64,000 nt of DNA from Clostridium aquiflavi (GTDB taxonomy: Bacteria > Bacillota > Clostridia > Clostridiales > Clostridiaceae). Positions 1 to 8,631 of the stretch are shown here, piece by piece; positions within the stretch are counted from its first letter, which is position 1, and every line of letters starts with the position of its first letter. The position numbers were made by a program, and so were the translations under genes. Under the pieces are notes generated by a model, which was given only the letters and a program-made list of their open reading frames with translations, did not search any database and was not told where the DNA came from. Location: NCBI RefSeq assembly GCF_031344075.1, contig NZ_JAVJAN010000020.1, positions 1-64,000 on the forward strand, written 5' to 3'.

Positions 1-42
1 ACTGCACGGGAGACTGTGTGGGAGATTAGGACGTTGCCAGGT
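1..42 (+). rRNA. rrf: 5S ribosomal RNA, 3' end only
   Basis: The first ~42 bases match the 3' part of a Firmicutes 5S rRNA (motifs CTGCACGGGAGACTGTGTG and GTTGCCAGGTA). The 5' part lies outside the window. A rho-independent terminator follows directly, so this is the end of an rRNA operon. The exact 3' end is uncertain by a few bases. Confidence 0.9.
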
Positions 43-48
43 AAGTTT

Positions 49-80
49 AAAGAGATAGTTATAACAACTATCTCTTTTTT
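49..80 (+). terminator. rRNA operon terminator
   Basis: A perfect 12-bp stem (AAAGAGATAGTT / AACTATCTCTTT) is followed by a T run, immediately after the 5S rRNA. Confidence 0.9.
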
Positions 81-96
81 AGTTTCTTTTTTCAGT

Positions 97-105
97 TTAT
101 CCACA
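97..105 (+). promoter_or_regulatory. consensus DnaA box TTATCCACA
   Basis: An exact TTATCCACA lies between the rRNA terminator and the next gene. It is isolated, so an origin is unlikely; it may be a regulatory or chance site. Further perfect copies lie at 41590-41598 (minus orientation) and 57460-57468. Confidence 0.4.
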
Positions 106-232
106 AGTTTATAAACATTATCTTATGTACTTATTTAAAAGTTTAAATCAGATTACATAACTTGTATTATTTTACATTTAATTAGAGTATAATTATAATG
201 TATAACATAAATAAAGATTATGGGGGTAATTT

Positions 233-913
233 ATGAGTAATAATTTACAGACATCATATAAAGGTTATAAAACTAAACAATTTATAAATTCTGTATTAGG
301 TATATTTAATGCTTTATTTACAATTTCAATTTCTGTAATTATTACATTAAATTTAACTTTTATATACAAGTTAACTATATATAAATACAATTTATCAAAA
401 GTCAGTGGATTAACTGTGGAAGAATTAATGATTAACTATAAAAAAATAATAGTTTATTTACAAAATCCATTTATTGAAAAGTTATATTTTCCTAATTTTT
501 CTATGAGTATTCAGGGAGAAATTCATTTTCAAGATGTAAAAAGAATATTTATCTATATTGATATATATATTTTTTTAGTCATGATATTAATGGGAGTATA
601 CTTTCTTATAAGAGATAAAATAAGGTATGATAATTATATAGAGCTGAAATATATATTAAATAGTAGTGCTAATTATATACTTGTATTTGTTACATTTTTA
701 ATGTTATGTATTTTAATTAATTTTTCAGAAATATTTATCACATTTCATAAAATATTTTTTAGAAATAATTATTGGGCGTTTGACTCTAATTTAGATCCAA
801 TAATTGATGTATTACCTGAAGAATTCTTTATGATAATGAGTGTGATTATACTGATATTTATATTAGTATATGCCTTAATTTCAAAAATATATTATTATAA
901 AAACTGTAAATAG
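233..913 (+). CDS. TIGR01906 / DUF1461 family integral membrane protein
   Basis: This is a 226-aa multi-pass membrane protein with about four hydrophobic helices (near residues 20-50, 107-127, 147-170 and 198-218). The VSGLTVEELMINY segment, the HFQDVKRIF segment after helix 1, and the RNNYWAFD...DPIIDVLPEEFF segment before the last helix fit the TIGR01906/DUF1461 family of Firmicutes membrane proteins, whose function is unknown. The start is an ATG behind a GGGGG-type ribosome binding site. The gene is a single transcription unit between the rRNA terminator and the TauE-like gene. The family call is from memory of the motif pattern; no function is inferred. Confidence 0.75.
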   Translation: MSNNLQTSYKGYKTKQFINSVLGIFNALFTISISVIITLNLTFIYKLTIYKYNLSKVSGLTVEELMINYKKIIVYLQNPFIEKLYFPNFSMSIQGEIHFQDVKRIFIYIDIYIFLVMILMGVYFLIRDKIRYDNYIELKYILNSSANYILVFVTFLMLCILINFSEIFITFHKIFFRNNYWAFDSNLDPIIDVLPEEFFMIMSVIILIFILVYALISKIYYYKNCK

Positions 914-935
914 TTAAATATCAAGTATTAATAGT

Positions 936-964
936 TTGACACTTATTTGTATACCCCTTAAAAT
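936..964 (+). promoter_or_regulatory. sigma-A type promoter of the TauE/SafE-like gene
   Basis: A perfect -35 TTGACA (936-941) and a -10-like TAAAAT (959-964) are separated by 17 bp, about 30 bp before the start codon at 995. Confidence 0.7.
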
Positions 965-994
965 TATAAGATAGTAAATAATTAGGGGGATTAT

Positions 995-1744
995 ATGGAA
1001 GTATTATTAATAATATGTCCACTTGTATTTTTAGCGGGAATTATTGATGCTGTAGCAGGTGGTGGAGGTATAATATCTTTGCCTGCATATATTTTTGCTG
1101 GAATACCAATTCATATTGCATATGGAACTAATAAATTTGCAAGTTGTATTGGTACTTCTGTTTCATCAATAAAATTTTTTAGAAGTGGAAACATAAAAAT
1201 AAAGCCAGCATTATTATCTGCAGCAGGAGCATTAATAGGATCGTGGTTTGGGGCACAAATAGTATTATTGCTAAATGAAAAATATTTAAATTATTGTTTA
1301 ATAATAATTTTACCTATTGTTTCATTATTTTTATTGTTTAATAGAAATTTTGGGATTAAGAATAAAAAAGAAATATCTAATAAAAAATTGTACATGTTAT
1401 CTTTTATTATTGGGTTGTTTTTAGGTGCATATGATGGATTTTTTGGGCCAGGAACAGGAACTTTTTTAGTTATATGTTTTACAGGAATATTGGGATTTAA
1501 TCTTATAACTGCATCTGGAAATGCTAAAATTGTAAATTTAGCCTCTAACTTTTCGGCATTAATAGCATATATATTAGGTGGGAAAGTTATGTTCTCTATT
1601 GGAGTACCAGCAGCTGTATGTGCAATAGTTGGTAATTATTTAGGTGCCCATTTAGCTATTAAAAATGGCGACAAAATAATAAAGCCAATAATATTTGTAG
1701 CTATTGGTTTATTATTTATAAAAGTTATACTTGATTTAATATAA
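995..1744 (+). CDS. TauE/SafE (TSUP) family membrane transporter
   Basis: This 249-aa protein has about seven to eight membrane helices. The N-terminal motif AGIIDAVAGGGGIISLPA and the internal repeat GAYDGFFGPGTGTF in the second half are hallmarks of the TauE/SafE/TSUP family, which exports sulfite, sulfoacetate or related organosulfur anions. The two-fold internal repeat is visible. An ATG follows the ribosome binding site AGGGGGATT and a clear promoter upstream. The substrate cannot be read from sequence. Confidence 0.88.
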   Translation: MEVLLIICPLVFLAGIIDAVAGGGGIISLPAYIFAGIPIHIAYGTNKFASCIGTSVSSIKFFRSGNIKIKPALLSAAGALIGSWFGAQIVLLLNEKYLNYCLIIILPIVSLFLLFNRNFGIKNKKEISNKKLYMLSFIIGLFLGAYDGFFGPGTGTFLVICFTGILGFNLITASGNAKIVNLASNFSALIAYILGGKVMFSIGVPAAVCAIVGNYLGAHLAIKNGDKIIKPIIFVAIGLLFIKVILDLI

Positions 1745-1819
1745 AAGTTATTATGTTTTTAAACAGTGTTAAGTTTTAATATAAGAATATTAAAAATAGA
1801 ATTACATAATAGAAATGTT

Positions 1820-1874
1820 AAACGATATTAATTATAAGTTATATTGAAAATAGAGCTTATAATTAATATCGTTT
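1820..1874. terminator. bidirectional terminator
   Basis: A perfect 19-bp stem (from AAACGATATTAATTATAAG to its complement ending ATCGTTT) lies between two convergent genes, with A- and T-rich flanks on each side. Confidence 0.85.
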
Positions 1875-1880
1875 ATATTT

Positions 1881-2684
1881 TTACAAATATATTATTTCTA
1901 AGTCATCTGGAACATATATATATCCATTAAACTCTTCTTTACCTTCATTAAGATATGATTCTTTTCTATGTGATAAATCTTTATCTTCAGTATGATACAG
2001 TATAACATTTTTTACAGCTAAGATTTTAGCATTATTACAAGCATCTTTTACAGTTGCATGATGTTTTTCATATGGTTTAAAGATTTCTTTTTGAGAATAT
2101 AAACAAAATGCTTCATGAAATAAATAATCTACATTTTCACAAAAATCTCTCACCACTTCTCTATATGGTTCATCTCCTAGAAAAGTTAAAGTTTTACCAT
2201 TTGATAAAAAAGTTTTGAATCCAAACTGCAATTCTTTAGTGCTATGTATATCAAAAAATATTGTTCTTCGTCCTAATATATTAACTTCAGTATTATTTTC
2301 AATTTCATTAAATATTATTTTATCATCAAATAGTTTTAAAAATTTATTTTGAAGTACATAAGAACAAATCGTTTTAATAGCCTCAATAGATTTTTTAGTA
2401 CAATAAATATTAAAAATCCCATCATATTTATCATTTAACATTCCATTTGCTACTGAACGAATTACCCACACACTTCCTAGCACATGATCATTGTGATTAT
2501 GAGATATAAACATATTATGTATTTGATTTATATTTATGTTTGCTTTTTCAAGATTTGACAATATGGTATTTCCACCACCTGCATCTATAAGAAAATGCTC
2601 ATTATCTTTTGATAAAGTGAAACAAGTATTATAGCATTTGGTTACCATAGCAGATCCAGTACCAAGCATAGTTATAGATTCCAT
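1881..2684 (-). CDS. MBL-fold metallo-hydrolase (RNase Z-like)
   Basis: This 267-aa cytoplasmic protein has a metallo-beta-lactamase fold. An N-terminal LGTGSA strand is followed by FLIDAGGGN and then the metal-binding motif FISHNHNDHVLG (HxHxDH, residues ~60-71). Further metal-ligand candidates are LGDEPYRE near 170 and the HEAF and YHTED segments later on. GTGSA plus HxHxDH is typical of RNase Z, arylsulfatase and phosphodiesterase-like MBL proteins, but it lacks clear tRNase Z features, so no specific substrate is assigned. It stands alone on the minus strand, and its terminator is shared with the TauE-like gene. Confidence 0.85.
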   Translation of the reverse strand: MESITMLGTGSAMVTKCYNTCFTLSKDNEHFLIDAGGGNTILSNLEKANININQIHNMFISHNHNDHVLGSVWVIRSVANGMLNDKYDGIFNIYCTKKSIEAIKTICSYVLQNKFLKLFDDKIIFNEIENNTEVNILGRRTIFFDIHSTKELQFGFKTFLSNGKTLTFLGDEPYREVVRDFCENVDYLFHEAFCLYSQKEIFKPYEKHHATVKDACNNAKILAVKNVILYHTEDKDLSHRKESYLNEGKEEFNGYIYVPDDLEIIYL

Positions 2685-2754
2685 AAGATTTCATCCCCTT
2701 ATAATTCATTATTTAAGACAATATAATTATAAAGTTTATATGTATTTATAACAA

Positions 2755-2810
2755 TAAGGCACATGAAAATAAATAATAAGTCTAAAGTTGCAATGGATAT
2801 TTGTCATCAG
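2755..2810 (+). repeat. solo end of dispersed MITE-like repeat (family A)
   Basis: The block AAGGCACATGAAAATAAATA and the next ~30 bases match the left end of the complete copy at 41103-41264 and, reversed, the copy at 30080-30128. No matching right end is seen here. The 2685-3069 gap holds this repeat and otherwise nothing recognisable. Confidence 0.6.
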
Positions 2811-3069
2811 GCAAGAAGGTGAATTGTTCATTAAATATATTAATAAAAGAAAAAAATGTATTCCTGAAATAGTTCAAGCTACGAGGGATAAAGATAGTGT
2901 GTCCTTCCATTTAATAATAAGGGGAACTTAAATATAAAACCTCTAAGAAAGCACTGCTAGTTCACAAAACAAAAACAATAAATGTAATTATTATATTAAA
3001 TATATCTTGTAAGTACTTTACAGTAATGTTTAAAAATGATATAATGGTCAAAATGAATACGGAAAACCT

Positions 3070-3240
3070 AAGGTAGAGGAGCTGTTTATAAATAGTACTT
3101 ATTTAGAAGTTGGCAAACGTTGACTAATAAGGAAAGGTATAATGGCCGAAGAAATAAATCAAGCAAAAATTTATTTCTGGGTATGTATATAATATATGCA
3201 TAACTGTCACGCAAGTGGAGAGCTACAAGGATTTACTAAG
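3070..3240 (+). promoter_or_regulatory. lysine riboswitch (L box) aptamer
   Basis: L-box core elements appear in order: GGTAGAGGAGCTG at the 5' side, GAAGTTGGC, GGCCGAAG with a paired arm ending TTCTGGGTA, then ACTGTCACGCAAGTGGAGAGCTAC closing the basal stem (GTAG with CTAC). It directly precedes a terminator and dapA. L boxes sense lysine and repress lysine and diaminopimelate genes, so the context fits. Confidence 0.88.
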
Positions 3241-3303
3241 ATGTTATTGTTAAATTTTAATTTAAAGAAATAATATCTTTATAAGCTTTAGCAATGAAAC
3301 TCT

Positions 3304-3335
3304 ACCCGTTATAGTATTACTATAACGGGTTTTCT
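3304..3335 (+). terminator. riboswitch-controlled attenuator terminator of dapA
   Basis: A perfect 11-bp stem (ACCCGTTATAG / CTATAACGGGT) and T run sit between the lysine aptamer and dapA. It should form when lysine is bound, so dapA transcription stops in lysine excess. Confidence 0.9.
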
Positions 3336-3363
3336 TATAGCAATATTTTTAGGGGGAATAATT

Positions 3364-4236
3364 ATGAAAATTAAAGGAATAATAATACCACTTGTAACAC
3401 CATTTAAAGATAATTGTGTTGATTTTGTTTGCTATAAAAAATTGGTAGATTATTATATAGAACAAGGTGTAGATGGAATAATACCATTGGGAACTACTGG
3501 GGAAAGCTCGACAATATCATCTTTTGAGTATAATGAAATACTATCAAAAACAATGGAATATAATAATGGTAGAACAAAAGTTTATGTAGGACTTGGAGGA
3601 AATAACACATCTGAAGTAATAAAAAGATTAAAAATAGCTAAAGATAATAATGTTGATGGAATATTATCAGTAGCACCGTATTATTCTAGACCAAATCAAA
3701 GAGGAATTTATGAACATTTTAAGAGTATATCTGAATCTACAGATAGAAATATACTAATATATAATATTCCTTATAGAACTGGAGTTAATATAGAAAATGA
3801 AACTATATATAAGTTGGCAGAGCTAGAAAATATAGTTGGAATAAAAGATTGCTCGGGAAATATAAGCCAAACTTCAGAGTTATTATTAAACAGACCAAGT
3901 GATGATTTTTCAATATTAACAGGAGAAGATGCTCTTTTTTATACTACATTGGCGCTTGGCGGTGATGGTGGAATTTTAGCATCTGCAAGCTTAAACACAA
4001 AAAGTTTTATAAAAGTATATAATGATATGAAATCAAATGATTATAAAGAAGCATTAAAAACATGGAGAGAGATTTCCAAGGTTATACCATTATTATTTAA
4101 TGAACCTAATCCAACTCCATTAAAATATTGTTTAAAAAACATGGGATTAATTGATTCTGATGAAGTTAGATTACCATTAATTAATATAACAGATGAACTT
4201 AAGAATAAATTAGATAATATGTTATTTTCTAAATAA
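3364..4236 (+). CDS. dapA: 4-hydroxy-tetrahydrodipicolinate synthase
   Basis: DapA condenses pyruvate with L-aspartate semialdehyde, the first committed step of the diaminopimelate/lysine pathway, in the cytoplasm. At 290 aa it has the family's usual length. The catalytic residues are in place: GTTGE at 43-47 (Thr44, Thr45), YNIPYRT with Tyr133 and Arg138, and the Schiff-base lysine Lys161 in GIKDCSGN. The start is an ATG after TAGGGGGAATAATT. It is a monocistronic gene under an L-box lysine riboswitch. Paralogues such as NanA or KDG aldolase are unlikely given Arg138 and the lysine riboswitch. Confidence 0.96.
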   Translation: MKIKGIIIPLVTPFKDNCVDFVCYKKLVDYYIEQGVDGIIPLGTTGESSTISSFEYNEILSKTMEYNNGRTKVYVGLGGNNTSEVIKRLKIAKDNNVDGILSVAPYYSRPNQRGIYEHFKSISESTDRNILIYNIPYRTGVNIENETIYKLAELENIVGIKDCSGNISQTSELLLNRPSDDFSILTGEDALFYTTLALGGDGGILASASLNTKSFIKVYNDMKSNDYKEALKTWREISKVIPLLFNEPNPTPLKYCLKNMGLIDSDEVRLPLINITDELKNKLDNMLFSK

Positions 4237-4266
4237 CTATTTATATAAGGGGCTAGGACAATTAGC

Positions 4267-4287
4267 AATAAGTAATAAGTAATAAGT
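4267..4287. repeat. 7-bp tandem repeat (AATAAGT)x3
   Basis: Three perfect copies of AATAAGT lie just after dapA. It is a simple repeat with no evident function. Confidence 0.6.
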
Positions 4288-4313
4288 AAAAAATATGGGG
4301 ATATTTTTTAAAT

Positions 4314-4358
4314 AAATAAAATTAAGGAGATAAAATCTCTTTAGTTTTATTTTTTTTG
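4314..4358 (+). terminator. dapA terminator
   Basis: A long imperfect stem (AAATAAAATTAAGGAGAT / ATCTCTTTAGTTTTATTT) is followed by a T run. The rest of the 4237-4551 gap has no other recognisable element. Confidence 0.8.
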
Positions 4359-4551
4359 TTAAGTGGCATTTAATTAGAAGCTTCTTCTTTATATTCTCAA
4401 ATATTTTTGACTATTCAAATATTTAGGAGTAATATAAAAGGGTTGCGTTCAATTTTAAAATAAGTTGAGTTTTTTTATTGATACGTACAATTTAATTAAA
4501 AATACTACTAAAATGTAGTTTCAAATAATATGATAGGGGGAGATATAAATA

Positions 4552-6213
4552 ATGTTACCTAAACTACTTACAATGATAAAACAAAAGGATATTACTAAGA
4601 ATCAGATAGCAAAAGATATTATATCAGGAATTATTGTTGCTATAATAGCCTTACCTTTATCAATAGCGTTAGCGATATCATCAGGAGTATCACCTGAAAA
4701 GGGACTTATTACTGCAATTTTTGCAGGCTTTGTAATTTCACTTTTGGGTGGAAGTAAAGTTCAAATCGGAGGACCAACTGGAGCTTTCGTAATTATAATT
4801 TATTCTATTATTCAACAGTACGGATTAGATGGATTAATTACAGCTACAATAATGGCAGGAATCATTCTAGTTATAATGGGATTATTAAAATTTGGAACAG
4901 TAATTAAATACATACCTCAAACAATAACTGTAGGTTTTACTAGTGGTATAGCAGTAACCTTATTATCCACTCAAATAAAAGACTTTTTTGGATTAACAAT
5001 AGATAATGTTCCAGCAGAATTTATTCCAAAATGGCAAAGTTATTTTTCACATATGAATACATTAAGTACTTCAACATTATTAATAGGTATATTATGCGTA
5101 CTTATTATTGCTTTATGGCCAAAAGTTAATAAAACAATACCAGGTTCATTGGTGGCGTTAATTGTATCTACTGTACTAGTAATGGCTTTTAAATTACCAG
5201 TAGAAACTATAGGTGATAGATTTAGTACATTATCATCTTCAATACCGATGCCAATGTTACCTAAATTAAGTATAAGCACAATAAATCAATTATTTGCACC
5301 AGCGATGACAATTGCTATATTAGCTGGATTAGAATCGTTATTATCAGCAGTAGTAGCTGATGGCATGATAGGAGATACTCATGATTCTAATATGGAGCTT
5401 GTTGCACAAGGTATAGGTAATATTGTATCAGGATTATTTGGTGGAATACCAGCAACAGGAGCTATAGCAAGAACAGCAGCAAATGTTAAAAATGGAGGAA
5501 GAAGTCCAATTTCAGGTATTGTACATGCTGTAACATTACTAGCTATTATGCTAATTTTAATGCCAATTGCTAAATTAATACCTATGACATCTCTTGCAGC
5601 AATATTAGCTGTTGTATCTTATAATATGAGTGAATGGAGAACATTTAAGTCATTATTAAAAGCACCTAAGAGTGATGTTATTGTATTAGTTATAACGTTC
5701 TTCTTCACTATAGTGTTTGACTTAGTAGTAGCTATTGGATTTGGAATGCTTATGGCTATGTTCTTATTTATGAAGAGAGTATCTGAAACAACTGCTATTA
5801 GAGATTTAGTAGATGAAGAGGTATTTGATGAAGAAGTTTTAGATATGTTAAAAGAAGCTGATGGAAAGATACTTGTTTATCAAGTTGATGGACCATTGTT
5901 CTTTGGAATTGTACAAGATTTCTTAATTAAAGTTAATGCTGTTAAATCAACGGCAGAAGTTCTTATATTAGATATGAGACATAGTTATGCAATAGATGCT
6001 TCAGCAATAGAGGCATTAGGTAAACTACTTAAACATTGCAGAAAAAATAAAATAAAACTTTTAATAACACATGTTCAAGAACAACCAAGAAATGTTTTAG
6101 GAAATATGGGAATTTCAGATGCAATTGGTGAAGAAAATATATACAACACTAAAAGAGAAGCTATAACTGTAGCAAGTGGATATATAAAAAATATATCTAG
6201 TTTTGTAAGTTAA
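4552..6213 (+). CDS. SulP family inorganic anion transporter with STAS domain
   Basis: This 553-aa inner-membrane protein has about 10-14 helices spanning residues ~25-420, followed by a cytoplasmic STAS domain (~440-545). SulP signatures seen include GIIVAIIALPLSIALAISSG near the N-terminus, GPTGAFV in helix 3, and VVADGMIGDTHDSNMELVAQ with GGIPATGAIARTAANV in the signature loop. The STAS domain has the conserved LDMRHSYAIDASAIEAL. SulP proteins carry sulfate, bicarbonate or other anions, sometimes with Na+ or H+. No carbonic anhydrase or sulfate genes are adjacent, so the substrate is open. The ATG follows GATAGGGGGAGAT. Base usage is slightly less AT-rich than its surroundings, as expected for a membrane protein. 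Confidence 0.93.
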   Translation: MLPKLLTMIKQKDITKNQIAKDIISGIIVAIIALPLSIALAISSGVSPEKGLITAIFAGFVISLLGGSKVQIGGPTGAFVIIIYSIIQQYGLDGLITATIMAGIILVIMGLLKFGTVIKYIPQTITVGFTSGIAVTLLSTQIKDFFGLTIDNVPAEFIPKWQSYFSHMNTLSTSTLLIGILCVLIIALWPKVNKTIPGSLVALIVSTVLVMAFKLPVETIGDRFSTLSSSIPMPMLPKLSISTINQLFAPAMTIAILAGLESLLSAVVADGMIGDTHDSNMELVAQGIGNIVSGLFGGIPATGAIARTAANVKNGGRSPISGIVHAVTLLAIMLILMPIAKLIPMTSLAAILAVVSYNMSEWRTFKSLLKAPKSDVIVLVITFFFTIVFDLVVAIGFGMLMAMFLFMKRVSETTAIRDLVDEEVFDEEVLDMLKEADGKILVYQVDGPLFFGIVQDFLIKVNAVKSTAEVLILDMRHSYAIDASAIEALGKLLKHCRKNKIKLLITHVQEQPRNVLGNMGISDAIGEENIYNTKREAITVASGYIKNISSFVS

Positions 6214-6338
6214 ATTTTTAAAATAGATCTATATTATACATAATTAGATTAAATGAGATTTAAAAAGTAAAGTATAACATAATGATATACTAAAATAGCA
6301 ATCTTTAATTTCAACAAATATATTAGATTATAGTATAT

Positions 6339-6390
6339 AAAAACCGTCATAGAAAATAATTATAAAATTATTATCTATGACGGTTTTTAA
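6339..6390 (+). terminator. SulP gene terminator
   Basis: A long stem (AAAAACCGTCATAGAAAATAAT paired with its near-perfect complement ending ATGACGGTTTTT) and T run lie ~125 bp after the SulP stop codon. Confidence 0.85.
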
Positions 6391-6443
6391 TTTAAATGAT
6401 TATTTTGTATATATTGAAATATATTTTGATATACATAGTAATC

Positions 6444-6600
6444 AAAATATAAAAGACATTAGTTCATTTAAAGTCAATTGTAAGTATCTAGTATTGTTAT
6501 TACTTCATTCAAATGTAAAAGGCATTAGCTTACTTAGAACAGACTATCCATTGCAATCAAATGAAGTAATCTAAAAATATAAAAGACATTAGCTAATTTA
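6444..6600. repeat. three ~27-bp repeats with ~65-bp period
   Basis: Three similar blocks lie at 6444-6470, 6510-6536 and 6573-6600, each with the core AAAAGRCATTAGYT. An imperfect inverted pair (ATTACTTCATT near 6499-6510 and AATGAAGTAAT near 6560-6570) lies between copies. An open reading frame overlapping this stretch starts inside the terminator and has no coding character. The remaining 6601-6730 sequence is featureless. Confidence 0.5.
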
Positions 6601-6730
6601 CAGATAATTAATGAAATGTATTGATATATTAAACAAGATAATATTGGAATTAAATTTTTAGAATTACTAAGTTCAAATACTTAACCCACTTACTTACGAA
6701 TATAAGAATAACTTTATAAAAGATAGATTA

Positions 6731-7468
6731 TTAGCTAAAATATTTATTCTTAAATTGAAGAGGAGAAATGCGATGTTCTTTTTTAAATAAATTATTATAG
6801 TAGTTTTGATTATTAAAACCTACAGTTAGAGATATATCTAGTAATGACATTTCTGTATTAAGCAATAACTCTTCACTTTCTTTTATTCTTAAAGAATTTA
6901 TATATTGTGTACAAGTTTTACCGATTTCTTTTTTAAATAAACTACAAAAATAGCTTTTATTTATATTTACATGAGAGACTATGTCATCTAAAGTAATATT
7001 TTTTTTATAGTTTTCATGTATATATTCTAAGGCTCTTTTTATATGAAAACTATATATTTTATTTATTATATACTCATGTTTATAGATATGCTTATTATTA
7101 TCAAAATTATATAGTAACTGTATGAGATGAGGTATACAGTGTAATGGTCTATAGATAAACTTTGAATTCTCAATTTTTTCTTTATTAAAAGGTCCTAAAA
7201 TAAAAAAGAAATTATCATCATTAAATAAATATGGACAAATAGCAAAATTCAAATCAATATATTCTACTATCTGAAAATTGTTTTTTAGATTTTGTTTTTC
7301 ATATATTAAATTTATTATATGTTTACATATAAAATCTTCATTAGAATCTTCAACATTACCTTTTGATAAAATGATTTTTCCAATAGAATCTACAACTTTT
7401 ATTGGCATCGATGTACATAAATAAAAGTTTTCAATGATAAACAATAAGTTTTTTTCTTTAGTTTCCAA
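6731..7468 (-). CDS. AraC family transcriptional regulator
   Basis: This 245-aa regulator has an N-terminal sensing region (~1-130, of PocR/YesN-like character with PYLF and FILGPF segments). Its C-terminal AraC-type double helix-turn-helix (~140-245) contains ALEYIHENYKKNITLDDIV, SYFCSLFKKEIGKT and the second-HTH signature SLTVGFNNQNYYNNLFKKE, ending ISPLQFKNK. It is divergent from the siderophore ABC transporter operon across a 209-bp gap that carries a Fur-box-like site. The natural inference is that it controls that operon, perhaps as a siderophore-responsive activator; this is not proven. Confidence 0.9.
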   Translation of the reverse strand: METKEKNLLFIIENFYLCTSMPIKVVDSIGKIILSKGNVEDSNEDFICKHIINLIYEKQNLKNNFQIVEYIDLNFAICPYLFNDDNFFFILGPFNKEKIENSKFIYRPLHCIPHLIQLLYNFDNNKHIYKHEYIINKIYSFHIKRALEYIHENYKKNITLDDIVSHVNINKSYFCSLFKKEIGKTCTQYINSLRIKESEELLLNTEMSLLDISLTVGFNNQNYYNNLFKKEHRISPLQFKNKYFS

Positions 7469-7548
7469 ATGATCCTCCTTTATTATACAAATATAGTTTA
7501 AAAAAAATATATATACTTTAAGACATGAACTAAATAAAAATGTATACT

Positions 7549-7571
7549 AATTGAGAATGATTATTAATTTT
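7549..7571. promoter_or_regulatory. Fur-box-like operator
   Basis: TTGAGAATGATTATTAATTT resembles the Fur consensus GATAATGATAATCATTATC. It lies in the divergent promoter region ~105 bp before the iron ABC operon. The motif and the gene function agree, which suggests iron repression. Confidence 0.65.
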
Positions 7572-7677
7572 AAAAAGATAACCATATTTAAAATTAAAAC
7601 ATTAAAAATATAAATTATACAAAAGAAAACATTAAATTATAAAAATATAATTTAATTATATTACATATGGAGGAAAA

Positions 7678-8631
7678 ATGAAAAAAATATACTTGTTAAT
7701 ATTGTTGGTAATACTGTCAATAGCTTCATTATTTATTGGAGTAAGTGACATATCATTATCAGATATTATTAGTTTAGATAGTGAAAAAATAAACCTTATG
7801 TTAATTGGTAGATTACCAAGGCTTATAAGTATAATCTTTGCTGGAATTGGAATGAGTATAAGTGGACTTATAATGCAGCAGATAAGTAGGAATAAATTTG
7901 TTTCACCTACAACTGCTGGAACAATAGATTTTGCTAAATTAGGAATATTAGTATGTATGCTTATATTTCCACAGGCAACTATGATGAATAAAATGCTTTT
8001 ATCATTTACATTTTCAATACTTGGAACACTTTTATTTATGCAAATACAAAAGAAAATAAAGATTAAAAATATAGTTTTTATACCTCTTATAGGTATGATG
8101 CTTGGAAAAATAGTTGGTTCAATAACTATGTTTTTCTCTTATAGGTATGATCTTGTTCAAAATATAAATTCATGGATGGAAGGCGATTTCTCATTAATCA
8201 TGAAAGGGAAATATGAACTATTATATATAAGTATACCTCTTGTAATAATAGCAGCTATATATGCTAATAAGTTTACTATCGCTGGAATGGGAGAGGACTT
8301 TTGTACAAATTTAGGAATAAAGTATAATCGTGTTGTTAATTTAGGACTGGTAATAGTGGCCTTAATCTCATCAGTGGTAGTTATAACAATAGGAGCAATA
8401 CCATTCTTAGGTATTATAGTGCCTAATATAGTGACTATGTATTATGGAGATAATTTAAAAAATGTATTAGGATTTACAGCCTTAATAGGACCTATCTTTT
8501 TATTAATATGTGATATTTTAGGAAGACTGATTATCTATCCATATGAAATATCAATAAGCTTAACAGTAGGGGTAATAGGTAGTATAGCATTCCTTTACTT
8601 AATATTTAGGAGGTCTGGTTATGAGGCATAA
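7678..8631 (+). CDS. iron-siderophore ABC transporter permease, FecCD family (YclN-like)
   Basis: This 317-aa FecCD-type permease has about nine helices. GRLPRLISIIFAGIGMSISGLIMQ is the FecCD-family signature (LRLPR..A...GA.LA.SG...Q). IPFLGIIVPNIV in the second half is the coupling-region motif facing the ATPase. It is the first gene of a four-gene operon (permease, permease, ATPase, binding protein), the same order as Bacillus yclNOPQ (petrobactin uptake). The stop overlaps the next gene by 11 bp, which implies translational coupling. The start is an ATG after ATGGAGGAAAA. Confidence 0.92.
   Translation: MKKIYLLILLVILSIASLFIGVSDISLSDIISLDSEKINLMLIGRLPRLISIIFAGIGMSISGLIMQQISRNKFVSPTTAGTIDFAKLGILVCMLIFPQATMMNKMLLSFTFSILGTLLFMQIQKKIKIKNIVFIPLIGMMLGKIVGSITMFFSYRYDLVQNINSWMEGDFSLIMKGKYELLYISIPLVIIAAIYANKFTIAGMGEDFCTNLGIKYNRVVNLGLVIVALISSVVVITIGAIPFLGIIVPNIVTMYYGDNLKNVLGFTALIGPIFLLICDILGRLIIYPYEISISLTVGVIGSIAFLYLIFRRSGYEA

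Noticed and set aside
6377..6574. 65-codon open frame after the SulP gene
   Set aside because: It starts inside the SulP terminator hairpin, runs through repeat DNA, and has no ribosome binding site or family resemblance.
6444..6600. Possible CRISPR array
   Set aside because: Only three imperfect repeats, diverging spacers, no cas genes anywhere in the window.
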